NCBI RefSeq assembly: GCF_009765995.1
Contig: NZ_LMUI01000012.1
Location: 1 to 43,315 of the forward strand
DNA length: 43,315 bases
Source of the DNA: Methylocapsa sp. S129
GTDB lineage: Bacteria; Pseudomonadota; Alphaproteobacteria; Rhizobiales; Beijerinckiaceae
Reading direction: 5' to 3'
This document shows, piece after piece, positions 1 through 9,025 of this stretch. Numbering within the stretch: position 1 is the stretch's first letter; every line of letters starts with the position of its first letter. The notes beneath the pieces were generated by a model. That model ran no database searches. It was not told the DNA's origin and was given only the letters and a program-made list of their open reading frames with translations. A program made the translations under genes and the position numbers.

Positions 1-18
1 AGCCATGACCCATCGCGC

Positions 19-84
19 CCCGCAACAAAAGGCGCTTGAATCACACATCGACCCTAATGGGAATCACTCGTGTGAATGCCGTAG
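19..84. repeat. Left copy of the 66-bp terminal inverted repeat
   Basis: These 66 bases are identical, in reverse complement, to the last 66 bases of the window (43250-43315). The unit contains a possible nested stem: TCACAC pairs with GTGTGA around a smaller CCC-taat-GGG hairpin. After base 84 the two copies differ but both continue into related GC-rich sequence ending in GGAGAAGG. No open frame crosses the unit convincingly. Confidence 0.9.
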
Positions 85-135
85 GCGTAGCGGGGAGAAG
101 GTGTCATGCGCAGCATGACGGATGAGGGGCGGCGC
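85..135 (+). repeat. Intergenic palindromic element (hairpin family 2)
   Basis: The sequence reads GCGTAGCGGGGAGAAGG, then a perfect stem GTCATGC-gca-GCATGAC at 103-119, then GGATGAGGGGCGGCGC. The minus strand of 3957-4010 has the same frame but a different stem in the middle (GGCGC-gaa-GCGCC), so the stem changes while the pairing is kept. RIME/REP-like elements of this kind are common between genes in Hyphomicrobiales. Confidence 0.75.
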
Positions 136-161
136 AATCCCGAGACGAAGTTCCGCCAATG

Positions 162-545
162 TCAGTCGCGGATCGTCAAGCCCGGAACCGGCGCGTCCGG
201 CGTCTCTTTCACAGCGCCCCAGAAATCGTGCTTGCCGTCGAAAAAAGTCTGGACCGCTTTGCAGAAGTCGCTCGTCGAGCCTTGGCCGATCCACTCCGTG
301 CCAATGGCATAGCCGCGATCGAAGGCGGCGCGATGGCTGCGCCGCACGGCTTCAGGGCTGCCGCCCGGCAGCTTCATCGCTTTCACGAATATCGCGGGAT
401 CGAACGACATCGACGGACAAACAGGCTCCCGCAGCCGCCAAAGCATCCCCATCATCGCGGCGTAATCGTCAGTGTTGAGGGCGAGCGCCGGCGTCGACGC
501 CCAAGCGCCGAGCAGAAGGATGAAAATTGTGAGCCGGCGGCGCAT
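162..545 (-). CDS. Hypothetical secreted protein
   Basis: The 127-residue protein begins with a positively charged stretch (MRRR), a hydrophobic core (about residues 6-16) and an Ala-x-Ala type cleavage region near ALALN, a standard Sec signal peptide. The mature part has two Cys (in EPVCPSM and SDFCKAV) that could form a disulfide, and several aromatic residues. It is expected in the periplasm or outside the cell. The family is not recognised. The gene stands alone, and the next gene upstream on its strand is not in the window. Coding is supported by the signal peptide and by third-position GC, not by homology. Confidence 0.6.
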   Translation of the reverse strand: MRRRLTIFILLLGAWASTPALALNTDDYAAMMGMLWRLREPVCPSMSFDPAIFVKAMKLPGGSPEAVRRSHRAAFDRGYAIGTEWIGQGSTSDFCKAVQTFFDGKHDFWGAVKETPDAPVPGLTIRD

Positions 546-1035
546 GGCGCTGGGTCCTTCCCGATGAGGTTACGATCGGCTTACGGGATTGCAGCGGCAG
601 TGGACGAGCCCATCTCCTGACCAAATTCGAATTGTCGCCAGTCCGGTCGGTTCTCACCAACCCCATGTTGACCGCCGCAGCTCGGCAAATCAGATCATAA
701 TGCATTGATATCATTCAGTAAAATATTGACTCCATCGACAATTTCTCGACAATCCCGGATTTCCCCGATATCATTGTCGGCGTTACATGTTGCGTCGTTC
801 AGCCCCACCCTCGCGATCGGTCATCCGTCCTTGCGAGGCAGCGAAGCGACGAAGCAATCCAGACTTTGGCTCTGGCAGCCCTCGTCTGGATTGCTTCGCT
901 GCCGCTCGCAATGACGGTCAGGTGTTTTCGCTGCAAGGAATCCCGAACAAGCGCGAAACTAAACCGTCTCGCATCCCTTTGATATTCCTCGTTCCGCGGG
1001 ACTAAACTCGCCGCGCCCCGTAGACGGAGCCCACC
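546..1035. other. Intergenic region with an AT-richer patch and a palindromic repeat
   Basis: This 490-bp gap separates the divergent secreted-protein and dehydratase genes. An AT-richer stretch around 690-790 could hold promoters for either side. The palindromic element at 825-917 fills much of the rest. No convincing short gene was found on either strand. Confidence 0.6.
825..917. repeat. Palindromic element, hairpin family 1, short form
   Basis: The left arm (825-863) and right arm (885-917) are inverted copies. Each carries the family ends GTCATTGCGAG (GTCCTTGCGAG on the left) and GAAGCAATCCAGA. The left arm has a few extra bases (GCGACGAA) next to GCGAAGC. The same ends are seen in the larger elements at 20961-21114 and 21474-21659. 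It could fold as a long RNA hairpin upstream of the dehydratase gene. Confidence 0.85.
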
Positions 1036-2766
1036 ATGAGCCGCCCGCGCAAACGACCCGAGGATTTCCGCAGCTACCGCTGGTTCGGGCCGCAGGATCT
1101 GCGCTCGTTCGGCCATCGCTCGCGGCTGTTGCAGATGGGCTATGACCGCGCCGATTTCGCCGGCAAGCCGGTCATTGCGATCATCAACACTTGGAGCGAC
1201 ATCAATCCGTGCCACGCCCATTTCAGGACGCGGGCCGAAGAGGTCAGGCGCGGCGTGCTGCAGGCGGGCGGGTTTCCGATCGAGCTTCCCGCCATGTCGC
1301 TGTCGGAAACCTTCGTCAAACCCTCCACCATGCTCTATCGCAACTTCCTGGCGATGGAGGCCGAAGAGCTGATCCGCTCGCATCCGGTCGATGGCGTCGT
1401 GCTGATGGGCGGCTGCGACAAGACCACCCCTGCCCTGCTGATGGGCGCGATCAGCGCCGACCTTCCCGCCATCTTCATGCCCGCCGGGCCGATGCTGCGC
1501 GGCGCCTATCGCGGCCAGACGCTCGGCAGCGGTTCGGACGTCTGGAAATATTGGGACGAGAAACGCGCCGGCAAGATTAGCGAGGCCGACTGGAGCGAGA
1601 TGGAGGCGGGCATCGCGCGCTCCTATGGCGTGTGCATGACGATGGGCACGGCCTCGACCATGACCGCGCTGGCCGAGGCGCTCGGGATGACGTTGCCCAA
1701 TGCTTCCTCGATCCCCGCCGCCGATTCCGCCCATGCGCGCATGGCGGCCGAGACCGGGCGGCGCGCCGTCGAAATGGTGTTCGAGGATGTGCGTCCCTCC
1801 GCGATCCTGACTGCCGCCTCGTTCGACAATGCGGTCGCCGTTCTGATGGCGCTTGGCGGCTCGACCAATGCGATCATCCATCTCATCGCGATGGCGCGGC
1901 GGGCCGGCGTCGCGCTCGATCTCAAGCGCTTCGACGAGATCGCGCGGCGCACGCCGGTGATCGCCAATCTGCGGCCGACCGGGCAATTCCTGATGGAGGA
2001 TTTCTTCTACGCCGGCGGCCTAGGCGCCTTGCTCGCACAAATGGCCGGGTTGCTCGACCTCGGTCAGCAGACGGTCAATGGCCGTACGCTGGCCGAGAAT
2101 ATCGCGGAAAGCAAAGTCTGGCTGCCCGACGTCATCCGCTCGCTCGACAATCCCGTCGCCGGCCGCGACGGCCTCGCCATCCTCTATGGCAATCTCGCGC
2201 CGCGCGGCGCAGTGATGAAGCCGGCCGCGGCCGATCCGCGGCTGCGCGCCCATCGCGGCCCGGCTCTGGTCTTCTCAAGCTATGACGAGATGGCGGAAAG
2301 CGTCGAGCGCGACGATCTCGACGTAACGCCCGACCATGTGCTGGTGCTGCAAAACGCCGGTCCGCAAGGCGCGCCCGGCATGCCCGAATGGGGCATGTTG
2401 CCGATCCCCAAGAAACTGGTGCGCGCCGGCGTGCGCGACATGCTGCGCATTTCCGATGCGCGGATGAGCGGCACGAGCTATGGCGCCTGCATTCTGCATG
2501 TGACGCCCGAAGCCTATATCGGCGGCCCGCTAGCTTTGGCGCGCACCGGCGATATCATCGCCGTCAATGTCGAAAACCGCAGTCTCGATCTCGAAGTCGG
2601 CGAGGCGGAACTTGGCCGCCGAAGCGCGGCGTTCAAACCGCCGCCGCCACGCCTGTCGCGCGGCTATGGCGCTCTATTCGCCCGCTCGATCCGGCAGGCC
2701 GACGAGGGCTGCGATTTCGACTTCCTCGAGCGCGGCGAGACGCTGGCGGAGCCGGATATCCATTGA
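1036..2766 (+). CDS. IlvD/Edd family sugar-acid dehydratase (L-arabinonate dehydratase-like)
   Basis: The 576-residue protein aligns along its length with the Rhizobium L-arabinonate/D-fuconate dehydratase type, which removes water from a sugar acid to give a 2-keto-3-deoxy acid with a [2Fe-2S] cluster and Mg2+. The likely cluster ligands are Cys59 (SDINPC), Cys127 (GGCDKTT) and Cys200 (YGVCMTMGTAST), the same numbering as I recall for the rhizobial enzyme. The catalytic Ser/Thr motif is SGTSYG near residue 478. The start follows GGAG. The gene is alone on its strand, but a KDG-type sugar kinase at 16522-17436 could act on its product. The exact substrate (arabinonate, fuconate, xylonate, gluconate) cannot be read from sequence. 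Dihydroxyacid dehydratase IlvD is less likely because of the SDINPC and GGCDKTTPA signatures. Confidence 0.88.
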   Translation: MSRPRKRPEDFRSYRWFGPQDLRSFGHRSRLLQMGYDRADFAGKPVIAIINTWSDINPCHAHFRTRAEEVRRGVLQAGGFPIELPAMSLSETFVKPSTMLYRNFLAMEAEELIRSHPVDGVVLMGGCDKTTPALLMGAISADLPAIFMPAGPMLRGAYRGQTLGSGSDVWKYWDEKRAGKISEADWSEMEAGIARSYGVCMTMGTASTMTALAEALGMTLPNASSIPAADSAHARMAAETGRRAVEMVFEDVRPSAILTAASFDNAVAVLMALGGSTNAIIHLIAMARRAGVALDLKRFDEIARRTPVIANLRPTGQFLMEDFFYAGGLGALLAQMAGLLDLGQQTVNGRTLAENIAESKVWLPDVIRSLDNPVAGRDGLAILYGNLAPRGAVMKPAAADPRLRAHRGPALVFSSYDEMAESVERDDLDVTPDHVLVLQNAGPQGAPGMPEWGMLPIPKKLVRAGVRDMLRISDARMSGTSYGACILHVTPEAYIGGPLALARTGDIIAVNVENRSLDLEVGEAELGRRSAAFKPPPPRLSRGYGALFARSIRQADEGCDFDFLERGETLAEPDIH

Positions 2767-2834
2767 ACGCGCGGGGCCGGCGGCCGCATGGGCGCCATCT
2801 TGTCGCGCCCGGCGCCGCTTCCCATATCTCGCCT

Positions 2835-3902
2835 ATGTTCGATTCATCCCCCACCCCATCCAACGTCGTTTTCGCGCTCGATTCAGGCTCGCAATCCTCC
2901 GGCTCCGGCGCCCCCTCGGCCGTCAGCGACGCCGAGGCGCTCGACGCCTATTCGCGCGCGGTCAGCGATGTCGTCGATCGCGTCGGCCCCAGCGTCGTGC
3001 GCATCGACATCAAGCGCAACGGCGCTAATGGCGGTTCGGGCTCCGGCGTGATCGTTTCGCCCGACGGGCTGGTGCTGACCAACAGCCATGTCGTGCAGGG
3101 CGCGCGCGGCGCCGAAGTCTTGACGCTCGAAGGGCGCCAATTCCACGCGCGCGTGCTTGGCGACGACCCCGATTGCGATCTCGCGCTGCTGCGCATCGAC
3201 GACAGCGTCACGCTGCCGGCCGCCAAGCTTGGCGACAGTTCGAAACTGCGGCGCGGCCAGATCGCGATCGCGATCGGCAATCCGCTCGGCTTCGACGCGA
3301 CCGTCACCGCGGGCGTCGTCTCGGCGCTGGGGCGTTCGCTGCGCTCCAAGAGCGGGCGCATGATCGAGGACGTCGTGCAAACCGACGCGGCGCTCAATCC
3401 CGGCAATTCGGGCGGGCCGCTGGTCTCGTCCGCGGGCGAAGTGATCGGCATCAACACCGCGATCATCATGGGCGCGCAGGGCATCTGTTTTGCGGTGGCG
3501 TCCAACACCGCCAATTTCGTGCTCGGCGAAATCGCGCGGCACGGCCGGGTGCGCCGCGCCTATATCGGCCTTGGCGGCGGCACGGCGCCGATTCCGCGGC
3601 GCATCGCGCTGCGCCTTGGCCTGACGCAGACAACCGGCGCACGCATCCTGAGCATCGAGCAATCGGGACCCGCCGACCACGCTGGCTTGCTGACCGGGGA
3701 CATGATCATCGCACTCGACGGGCGCCCGGTGAACGGCGTGGAGGATCTGCTGCGCCTGCTCGACGCCGACAAGATCAACCGCACGATCTCGGTCGACATC
3801 TTGCGCCGTTCGGAACAAAAGCGGGTATGGATCGGCCCGACCGAGCGCGGCGTCGCGCTGCCCGCCCCCTCGCCCCGCGTAGCGGGGAGAGGGCTGGGGT
3901 GA
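2835..3902 (+). CDS. Trypsin-like serine protease with PDZ domain (DegP/HtrA family, S1C)
   Basis: The protein has 355 residues. The protease domain covers about residues 40-215, with the triad His85 (TNSHVV), Asp115 (DCDLALL) and Ser192 (GNSGGPL). One PDZ domain follows (about 235-335). No clear signal peptide is seen at the chosen ATG, so it may be cytoplasmic or have an unusual export signal. The frame stays open upstream as far as 2388, but that part overlaps the dehydratase gene and its translation is Arg-rich and shadow-like, so it is excluded. The last residues (PSPRVAGRGLG) are encoded by the palindromic repeat at 3866-4010, so the original C-terminus has probably been replaced or lengthened. 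Confidence 0.88.
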   Translation: MFDSSPTPSNVVFALDSGSQSSGSGAPSAVSDAEALDAYSRAVSDVVDRVGPSVVRIDIKRNGANGGSGSGVIVSPDGLVLTNSHVVQGARGAEVLTLEGRQFHARVLGDDPDCDLALLRIDDSVTLPAAKLGDSSKLRRGQIAIAIGNPLGFDATVTAGVVSALGRSLRSKSGRMIEDVVQTDAALNPGNSGGPLVSSAGEVIGINTAIIMGAQGICFAVASNTANFVLGEIARHGRVRRAYIGLGGGTAPIPRRIALRLGLTQTTGARILSIEQSGPADHAGLLTGDMIIALDGRPVNGVEDLLRLLDADKINRTISVDILRRSEQKRVWIGPTERGVALPAPSPRVAGRGLG

Positions 3903-4010
3903 GGCGCGGCGCTGTCCGTGCCGTTTGTCCGCCACGCTAATTTTCGGCGACGCGCTGCCCCTCATCCGGCGCTTCGCGCCACCTTCTCCCCGCTACGCGG
4001 GGCGAAGGGA
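3866..4010. repeat. Paired intergenic palindromes (hairpin family 2) between convergent genes
   Basis: The left half (3866-3906) holds CCCCGCGTAGCGGGG followed by GAGGGCTGGGGTGAGG. The right half (3957-4010) is its inverted partner and adds the stem GGCGC-ttc-GCGCC (complement strand gaa). The element fills the gap between the protease gene and the convergent DedA gene, overlaps the protease 3' end by 37 bases and stops next to the DedA stop codon. As RNA it would form strong hairpins in both directions and may end transcription. Confidence 0.85.
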
Positions 4011-4667
4011 TTAGGCGCCGCTGTGATCGCGCGGCGCGACCAGCGGGCCGGGCAAGGCGGCTTCCGCTTCGGCTATCAATCTCTGCTCGTGATGGCTGAT
4101 GAAGCGGCTCGCCGCCACGGCGCCGATGACGGCGCAGATCAAGGCCGCGATCCCCACCGGCTTGGCGTAATGCTCAAAGGCATGGCCGAGGAAAAAGCCG
4201 CCGAAGCCGAAAATGCTTGCCCAGACAATGCCGCCTGCCGCGTTGAACGCAAAGAACCGCGGCCATTCCAACCGGTTGATGCCCGCCAACAATGCCGCGA
4301 AAGCGCGCAGGACGGCGACGAAGCGGCCGAAAAACACGATCTTGCCGCCGTGGCGCTGAAACAGATATTGCCCAAGCTTCAGCCGCGCCTCGTCGAGACG
4401 AATGTAGCGGCCGTATTTCAGAACGATCGGGAAGCCGAATTCGCGCCCAACCCAATAGCCGGCATTGTCGCCGATGATCGCCGCCAAAGCAGCGCTGGCG
4501 ATCACCCATTTGATGTCGAGCGTGCCCTGACCGGCGAAAATCGCGGCGGTGACCAAGGCCGTTTCGCCCGGCATCGGCACGCCAGCGCTCTCAAGGCAAA
4601 CGACGACGAAAACCGCGAGATAGCCATAGGTCGCGATGAAATCATGGAGATGCTGGACAAAGGGCAT
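4011..4667 (-). CDS. DedA family (VTT domain) inner-membrane protein
   Basis: The protein has 218 residues. DedA/SNARE-associated features run in order: an N-terminal hydrophobic hairpin with ESAGVPMPGET, then GDNAGYWVGREFG, then the F-[GR]-R-F-V-A-V-x-R-A-F segment (about residues 113-123) with the conserved membrane-embedded Arg, and C-terminal membrane spans. The family is linked to phospholipid (polyprenyl-phosphate/PE) scrambling and membrane potential in other bacteria. The phasin-like gene lies 43 bp upstream on the same strand, so the two may be co-transcribed. The stop codon directly abuts a palindromic repeat. Confidence 0.9.
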   Translation of the reverse strand: MPFVQHLHDFIATYGYLAVFVVVCLESAGVPMPGETALVTAAIFAGQGTLDIKWVIASAALAAIIGDNAGYWVGREFGFPIVLKYGRYIRLDEARLKLGQYLFQRHGGKIVFFGRFVAVLRAFAALLAGINRLEWPRFFAFNAAGGIVWASIFGFGGFFLGHAFEHYAKPVGIAALICAVIGAVAASRFISHHEQRLIAEAEAALPGPLVAPRDHSGA

Positions 4668-4710
4668 GGGCGATTCCCGACGCGGCGATGCTTTCGCTTA
4701 CGGGACTGCT

Positions 4711-5076
4711 TTAACCGATCTTCGGCAGGCCGGTAAGCCGCTTGGCGTTGGCGCGCACTTTGCGCCGCGCCGGCCTGATCGCGGCTTCCGCGACGTCGGC
4801 GAGGCCAAGCGACAGATCGCTGGCGTTGCGAATGCCGCCGAACGAGGCTTTCAAAAAGAAAGAGGCCCAGGCGAATTGCGCGGCGGCCGCGCCTTCATAG
4901 ACGGCGTCGACCTTCTCCTGGAACATGCGTTGGGTTTCGCGCACGCTTTCGGCGGTCGGATTGAAGCTCTGATTCAAGAGGCCGGGGGTGCGGGCGGCGA
5001 TGGTGACCGCCGCGTCGATGCCCGTCTGCATCGCCGAGGCCGCCATAATCGCGGTGCGTTTGCTCAGCCGGCTCAT
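4711..5076 (-). CDS. Phasin-like small helical protein
   Basis: The protein has 121 residues, is Ala-rich and mostly helical, with no signal peptide and no Cys. The segment RMFQEKVDAVYEGAAAAQFAWASFFLKAS resembles phasin-type proteins that coat polyhydroxyalkanoate granules (an amphipathic helix rich in Ala, Phe and Trp), and the C-terminus is basic (RPARRKVRANAKR). The assignment rests on composition and pattern only, and another small coiled protein is possible. It lies directly upstream of dedA on the same strand, and its divergent neighbour is the DUF423 gene. Confidence 0.6.
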   Translation of the reverse strand: MSRLSKRTAIMAASAMQTGIDAAVTIAARTPGLLNQSFNPTAESVRETQRMFQEKVDAVYEGAAAAQFAWASFFLKASFGGIRNASDLSLGLADVAEAAIRPARRKVRANAKRLTGLPKIG

Positions 5077-5303
5077 ATCCTATCCGTTCTTGAAACGAGA
5101 AATGACGAGCATGAGCCGCCGCAGGCTCTGGAAGAAGATGTTGCGTCGCACAAAAGATATATGCGCCGCCCGTTTCCTTCCTTCAAGGGCAAATTGTTAT
5201 GAGCGATTACAATTCCGCCGTCTTGCCATAAGAGCTAAATGCTTGACGAAACAACGCCTTCGGGCGCTCGTGGTTCCCTAGGCGCCGCCAGAAGAGGTCT
5301 TCC

Positions 5304-5693
5304 ATGCAACGATTTATCCCGGCGCTCGGCGCCTTATCCGCCGTGATGGGCGCTGGCGGCGTGGCCTTGGCGGCGGCCGCCACGCATACGGGCGGCGGCG
5401 AAATGGGGCAGACGGCCGCCTATTTTCTCGTCCTGCACGCGGCGGCGCTGCTCGGCCTGACCGCCTGCGCCCGCGCCTATGCCGCCGACGCCGCTTTCGC
5501 GCGCGCCCTCCTTATCGACGGCGCAGGCCTTGGATTGGGGACGATCGTCTTCAGCGCCGATCTTGCGACAAGGGCTTTTACCGGCGCGCGCCTGTTTCCC
5601 ATGGCGGCGCCGATCGGCGGTTCGCTGATGATCCTTGGCTGGCTGGCGCTTGCCTTGGTTTTCGTTTGGGGCGCGGCGCGCCGAACCGGCTAA
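5304..5693 (+). CDS. DUF423 family small membrane protein
   Basis: The 129-residue protein has four predicted membrane spans: [57 protein letters not shown] and [17 protein letters not shown]. The pattern, with the conserved GSLMILGWL end, fits the DUF423/YgdD family of inner-membrane proteins of unknown function. The start follows GAGG at a normal distance. The stop codon overlaps the stop of the convergent adenine deaminase gene. Confidence 0.85.
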   Translation: MQRFIPALGALSAVMGAGGVALAAAATHTGGGEMGQTAAYFLVLHAAALLGLTACARAYAADAAFARALLIDGAGLGLGTIVFSADLATRAFTGARLFPMAAPIGGSLMILGWLALALVFVWGAARRTG

Positions 5694-7399
5694 TCGCGCA
5701 CCAATTCGAACCGGTCGACGTCGACCAGCCCCTTATCGGTGATCTTCAGATGCGGGATCACCGGCAGCGGCAGGAAGGCGACCTGCAGGAACGGCTCGGC
5801 GAGAACGACGCCGAGACTCTTGGCCGCCGCGCGCAAGGGCACCAGCGCCTCGCGAACCTCCTCGAAGCTGAGCAGGCTCATCAGGCCCGCCACGGGCAGC
5901 GCAAGTTCCGCGAGCACGCGGCCGCCCTCGGCGACGGCGAAGCCCCCTTCGATTTCGATCAGCCGATTGACCGCAATCGCCATATCCTCTTCATTGGCGC
6001 CGACCACCGTGATGTTATGACAATCATGGCCGACCGACGAGGCGATGGCGCCGCGCTTCATGCCAAAGCCATGCACGAAAGCCGTGGCGATATTATCGTT
6101 GATTCCATGCCGCGCGACGACCGCGACCTTGACCATGTCCTGGTCGAGGTCGACCTGCCGTTCGCCATTGACATAGGGCAAGGTCACGGGCACGCGCTGC
6201 GTGATGATCTTGCCGGGCGTGACGCCGATCGCCTGCGTCGAGGGACCCGCCCCTTTGGCGACGAAATCGCGCGCCGAAACGCGGCGCGCCTTGACGCTGC
6301 GGCGGCCGACGGGTGCGAGCGTCCCGCGCGTCGCAAACAGGGCTTCGCCAACCAGCCGGCCGGCGGTGAACACCTTGGAAACCGCGCAAGTCTCGAGATC
6401 GTCGATCACGACGAGATCGGCGCGCCAGCCCGGCGCGACGAGGCCGCGATCCATCAAGCCGAAAATGCGCGCGCCCGAAATGCTCGCGGCGCGATAGGCG
6501 GCGATCGGCGGCGCGCCAAGGCGGATCGCGGTGCGGATCATGAAATCGAGATGGCCTTCCTCGGCGATGTCGAGCGGATTGCGATCGTCGGTGCAGAGCG
6601 CGATGAAGGGCGAGTTGCGCTCGGTGATGATGGGCGCCAGCGCGTGCAAATCCTTCGAGACCGAGCCTTCGCGCACCAGGATCTGCATGCCTTTGGCAAG
6701 CTTCTCCAGGGCTTCGGGCACATTGGTGACTTCATGGTCGGTGCGGATGCCCGCGCTGAGATAGCCGTTAAGGTCGAGGCCGCGCAGCAATGGACTGTGG
6801 CCGTCGATGCGCCGGTCGTGGAAGGCGGCGAGTTTGGCGAGGCACGCTGGATCGCGCGCGAGCACGCCGGGGAAATTCATGAATTCGGCGAGACCCAGCA
6901 CTTTGGGATGGCGGCTGAGCGGAAACAGATCGTCGACTTCGAGCCGCGCGCCCGAAGTCTCCAGATGGGTCGCCGGCACGCAGCTCGACAATTGCACGCG
7001 CAAATCCATCGCCGTCGCCATCGAGGCGTCGAGGAAATATTGCAGGCCCGTCACGCCCAGCACATTGGCGATCTCATGCGGATCGCAGATCGCGGTGGTG
7101 ACGCCATGGGCCAACACGCAACGATCGAATTCCAGCGGCGTGATGAGCGAGGATTCCACATGCAGATGCGTGTCGATGAAGCCCGGGACAATCACCTTGC
7201 CCGAAACATCGATTTCGACCGCGCCGCGGTAATCGCCATAAGTCCCGACGATCCGGTCGTTGCAGATCGCGACATCGCTTTTCTCCAGCGAACCCGTGAC
7301 GAGATCGAAGATGCGTCCGCCCTTGAGGACAATGTCGGCTTGAGAGAGGCCCCGCCCCTGCTCGATGGCGCGTGCGAGATAAGCGATGGCGTCGCTCAT
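5690..7399 (-). CDS. ade: Adenine deaminase
   Basis: The 569-residue protein is full length for the bacterial Ade family of the amidohydrolase superfamily, which converts adenine to hypoxanthine and ammonia with two metal ions. Metal-binding motifs are visible: [13 protein letters not shown] (His78, His80), [10 protein letters not shown] and [10 protein letters not shown]. It overlaps the stop of the DUF423 gene. The purine permease gene lies upstream on the same strand after a 254-bp gap that shows no gene, so co-transcription is possible but not certain. A strong ribosome-binding site was not seen before the chosen ATG. Confidence 0.93.
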   Translation of the reverse strand: MSDAIAYLARAIEQGRGLSQADIVLKGGRIFDLVTGSLEKSDVAICNDRIVGTYGDYRGAVEIDVSGKVIVPGFIDTHLHVESSLITPLEFDRCVLAHGVTTAICDPHEIANVLGVTGLQYFLDASMATAMDLRVQLSSCVPATHLETSGARLEVDDLFPLSRHPKVLGLAEFMNFPGVLARDPACLAKLAAFHDRRIDGHSPLLRGLDLNGYLSAGIRTDHEVTNVPEALEKLAKGMQILVREGSVSKDLHALAPIITERNSPFIALCTDDRNPLDIAEEGHLDFMIRTAIRLGAPPIAAYRAASISGARIFGLMDRGLVAPGWRADLVVIDDLETCAVSKVFTAGRLVGEALFATRGTLAPVGRRSVKARRVSARDFVAKGAGPSTQAIGVTPGKIITQRVPVTLPYVNGERQVDLDQDMVKVAVVARHGINDNIATAFVHGFGMKRGAIASSVGHDCHNITVVGANEEDMAIAVNRLIEIEGGFAVAEGGRVLAELALPVAGLMSLLSFEEVREALVPLRAAAKSLGVVLAEPFLQVAFLPLPVIPHLKITDKGLVDVDRFELVRD

Positions 7400-7653
7400 G
7401 CGTCAGCGCGGCGCGGTTGATGGTGCGCGGAAATATGGGGCATGACGAATTCTCCGTGGCGCGCAGCGCAGGCTGCCGGCGCAGTGTCTCAGGATTTCGA
7501 GTCCGCCTCAAGGCCGAGGCCGTCGCTCATGCCGCGGCTGCTTTAGCGAGGAGATGTCGCTCGTCTTCGATTCGCCTGAGGCGCGACGCCGACCTTTGCC
7601 CCGGTGGTGAGAGCGCAGCGTTCCCTCATCGAAGCCCGTCTGAACGATCAGAA

Positions 7654-9006
7654 TCAGATGTGCTCGGCGGCCTGCGCCGCCAGCAATGTGTCCGCCTCGG
7701 CCTGCGCTTGGCTCGTGCGATTGAAGAAGGCGTTCAGCAGCACCGCTGATATCGACGTCAGGATGATGCCGTCGCCGAAGATCGGTTTGAGCGCGTCGGG
7801 AAATATCCGGAAGAAATTCGGCGATACGATCGGGATGAGGCCAAAGCCGATCGAGATCGCGACGACAAGAACGCTGTTGCGCTGGCTGGCGAAGTCGACC
7901 GTTGAGAGGATCTTGATACCCGTCGCCGCCACCATGCCAAACATGATGAAGCCGGCGCCGCCCAAGACGCATGGCGGCACGGAGGCGACGATGAAGGCGA
8001 GTTTCGGCAGGAGGCCGAGCGCCAGCATGATGATTCCGCCGGCGACGCAGACCCAGCGGCTGTAGACGCCGGTGACGCTGACGAGGCCAATATTCTGCGA
8101 GTAGGAGACATAGGGAAAAGTGTTGAATAGCGCGCCGATGATCGTGCCGATCGCATCGGCGCGAAGACCGCGCTTGACGTCGTCGGCGCCGATCTGCCGG
8201 CCCGTCATGGACCCGAGCGCGAGGAACATGCCCGTCGCCTCGATAAAGACGATGGTCATGACCAGGCACATGGTGAGGCAAGGGACGAGGGTGAATTCCG
8301 GCAAGCCGAACTGCAGGGGCAGCACGATCCGAAGCAGCGGCTCGCTCTGGATGCCGGAAAAATCCGTCCAGCCCAGTGCGATGGTGGCGACATATCCCGC
8401 GGCGATGCCGATCAGGACGGCCATGTTCTGCACAAAGCCTTTGGCGAATCGGATGACGAGCAGGATGACCGCCAGCACGAGCGCGGCGATCGACAGATAG
8501 CCCGCAGCGCCAAAATCCGACGCGGCCGCCCCCCCGCCGGCCCAGGCGACGCCGACGCGCATCAGCACGACGCCGATCATCGTGATGATCGTCCCCGTCA
8601 CCACCGCCGGGAAGAATCGCAGCACATATTTGATGAACGGCGCGGCGCAGAGCCCGAACACGCCGCCAACGAGCACCGCGCCATAGATTCCGGGGAGCCC
8701 GACGCCGGGCATGGCGGCCATGGCGAGCATCGGAGAAATCGCGACCGCCGTCACGCCCATGATGATCGGCAGCCGGATGCCGACCGGGCCGATTCCGATG
8801 GTCTGGATGAGCGTCGCGATGCCGCAGGCGAAGAGGTCGGCATTGATCAGCAGAGCGATCTGATCCTTCGGCAGATGGAGCGCGCCGCCCAGAATCAGCG
8901 GCACGGCGACCGCATTCGCATACATGACAAGAACGTGCTGGAGGCCCAGGGCGACCAGCTTGGGCAGCGGCAACACCTCATCGACAGGGTGTACGGACGG
9001 AGGCAT
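7654..9006 (-). CDS. NCS2 family nucleobase:cation symporter (xanthine/uracil permease)
   Basis: This is a membrane transporter of about 450 residues with 12-14 hydrophobic spans. The family features are an N-terminal LVALGLQHVLVMYANAVAVP and the SYSQNIGLVSVTGVYSRW segment of the NAT/NCS2 signature region. Substrates in the family are uracil, xanthine, uric acid or hypoxanthine; the nearby adenine deaminase favours a purine. The start at 9006 was preferred over 9030 because GCGAGGG lies 7 bases before it, while the upstream ATG has no ribosome-binding site and lies inside the operator array. It is probably controlled by the divergent GntR regulator. Confidence 0.88.
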   Translation of the reverse strand: MPPSVHPVDEVLPLPKLVALGLQHVLVMYANAVAVPLILGGALHLPKDQIALLINADLFACGIATLIQTIGIGPVGIRLPIIMGVTAVAISPMLAMAAMPGVGLPGIYGAVLVGGVFGLCAAPFIKYVLRFFPAVVTGTIITMIGVVLMRVGVAWAGGGAAASDFGAAGYLSIAALVLAVILLVIRFAKGFVQNMAVLIGIAAGYVATIALGWTDFSGIQSEPLLRIVLPLQFGLPEFTLVPCLTMCLVMTIVFIEATGMFLALGSMTGRQIGADDVKRGLRADAIGTIIGALFNTFPYVSYSQNIGLVSVTGVYSRWVCVAGGIIMLALGLLPKLAFIVASVPPCVLGGAGFIMFGMVAATGIKILSTVDFASQRNSVLVVAISIGFGLIPIVSPNFFRIFPDALKPIFGDGIILTSISAVLLNAFFNRTSQAQAEADTLLAAQAAEHI

Positions 9007-9025
9007 CGAAAGCCCTCGCAATATC

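Noticed and set aside
1-84. Terminal repeats as ends of an insertion sequence or transposon
   Set aside because: No transposase lies near either end and the 43 kb between them is ordinary chromosomal content. A contig break in a dispersed repeat is simpler.
799-1986. Long open frame on the minus strand opposite the dehydratase gene
   Set aside because: It is Arg/His/Gly-rich with no known motif and lies antisense to a clear enzyme gene. GC-rich codon bias leaves such frames open. The same applies to the long opposite frames at 5666-7420, 9887-11605, 12290-13864, 13903-15147, 24243-25496 and 26503-27753.
2388-2834. Upstream extension of the serine protease frame
   Set aside because: It overlaps the dehydratase gene out of frame and translates to Arg-rich sequence. 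The family-like protein begins at 2835.
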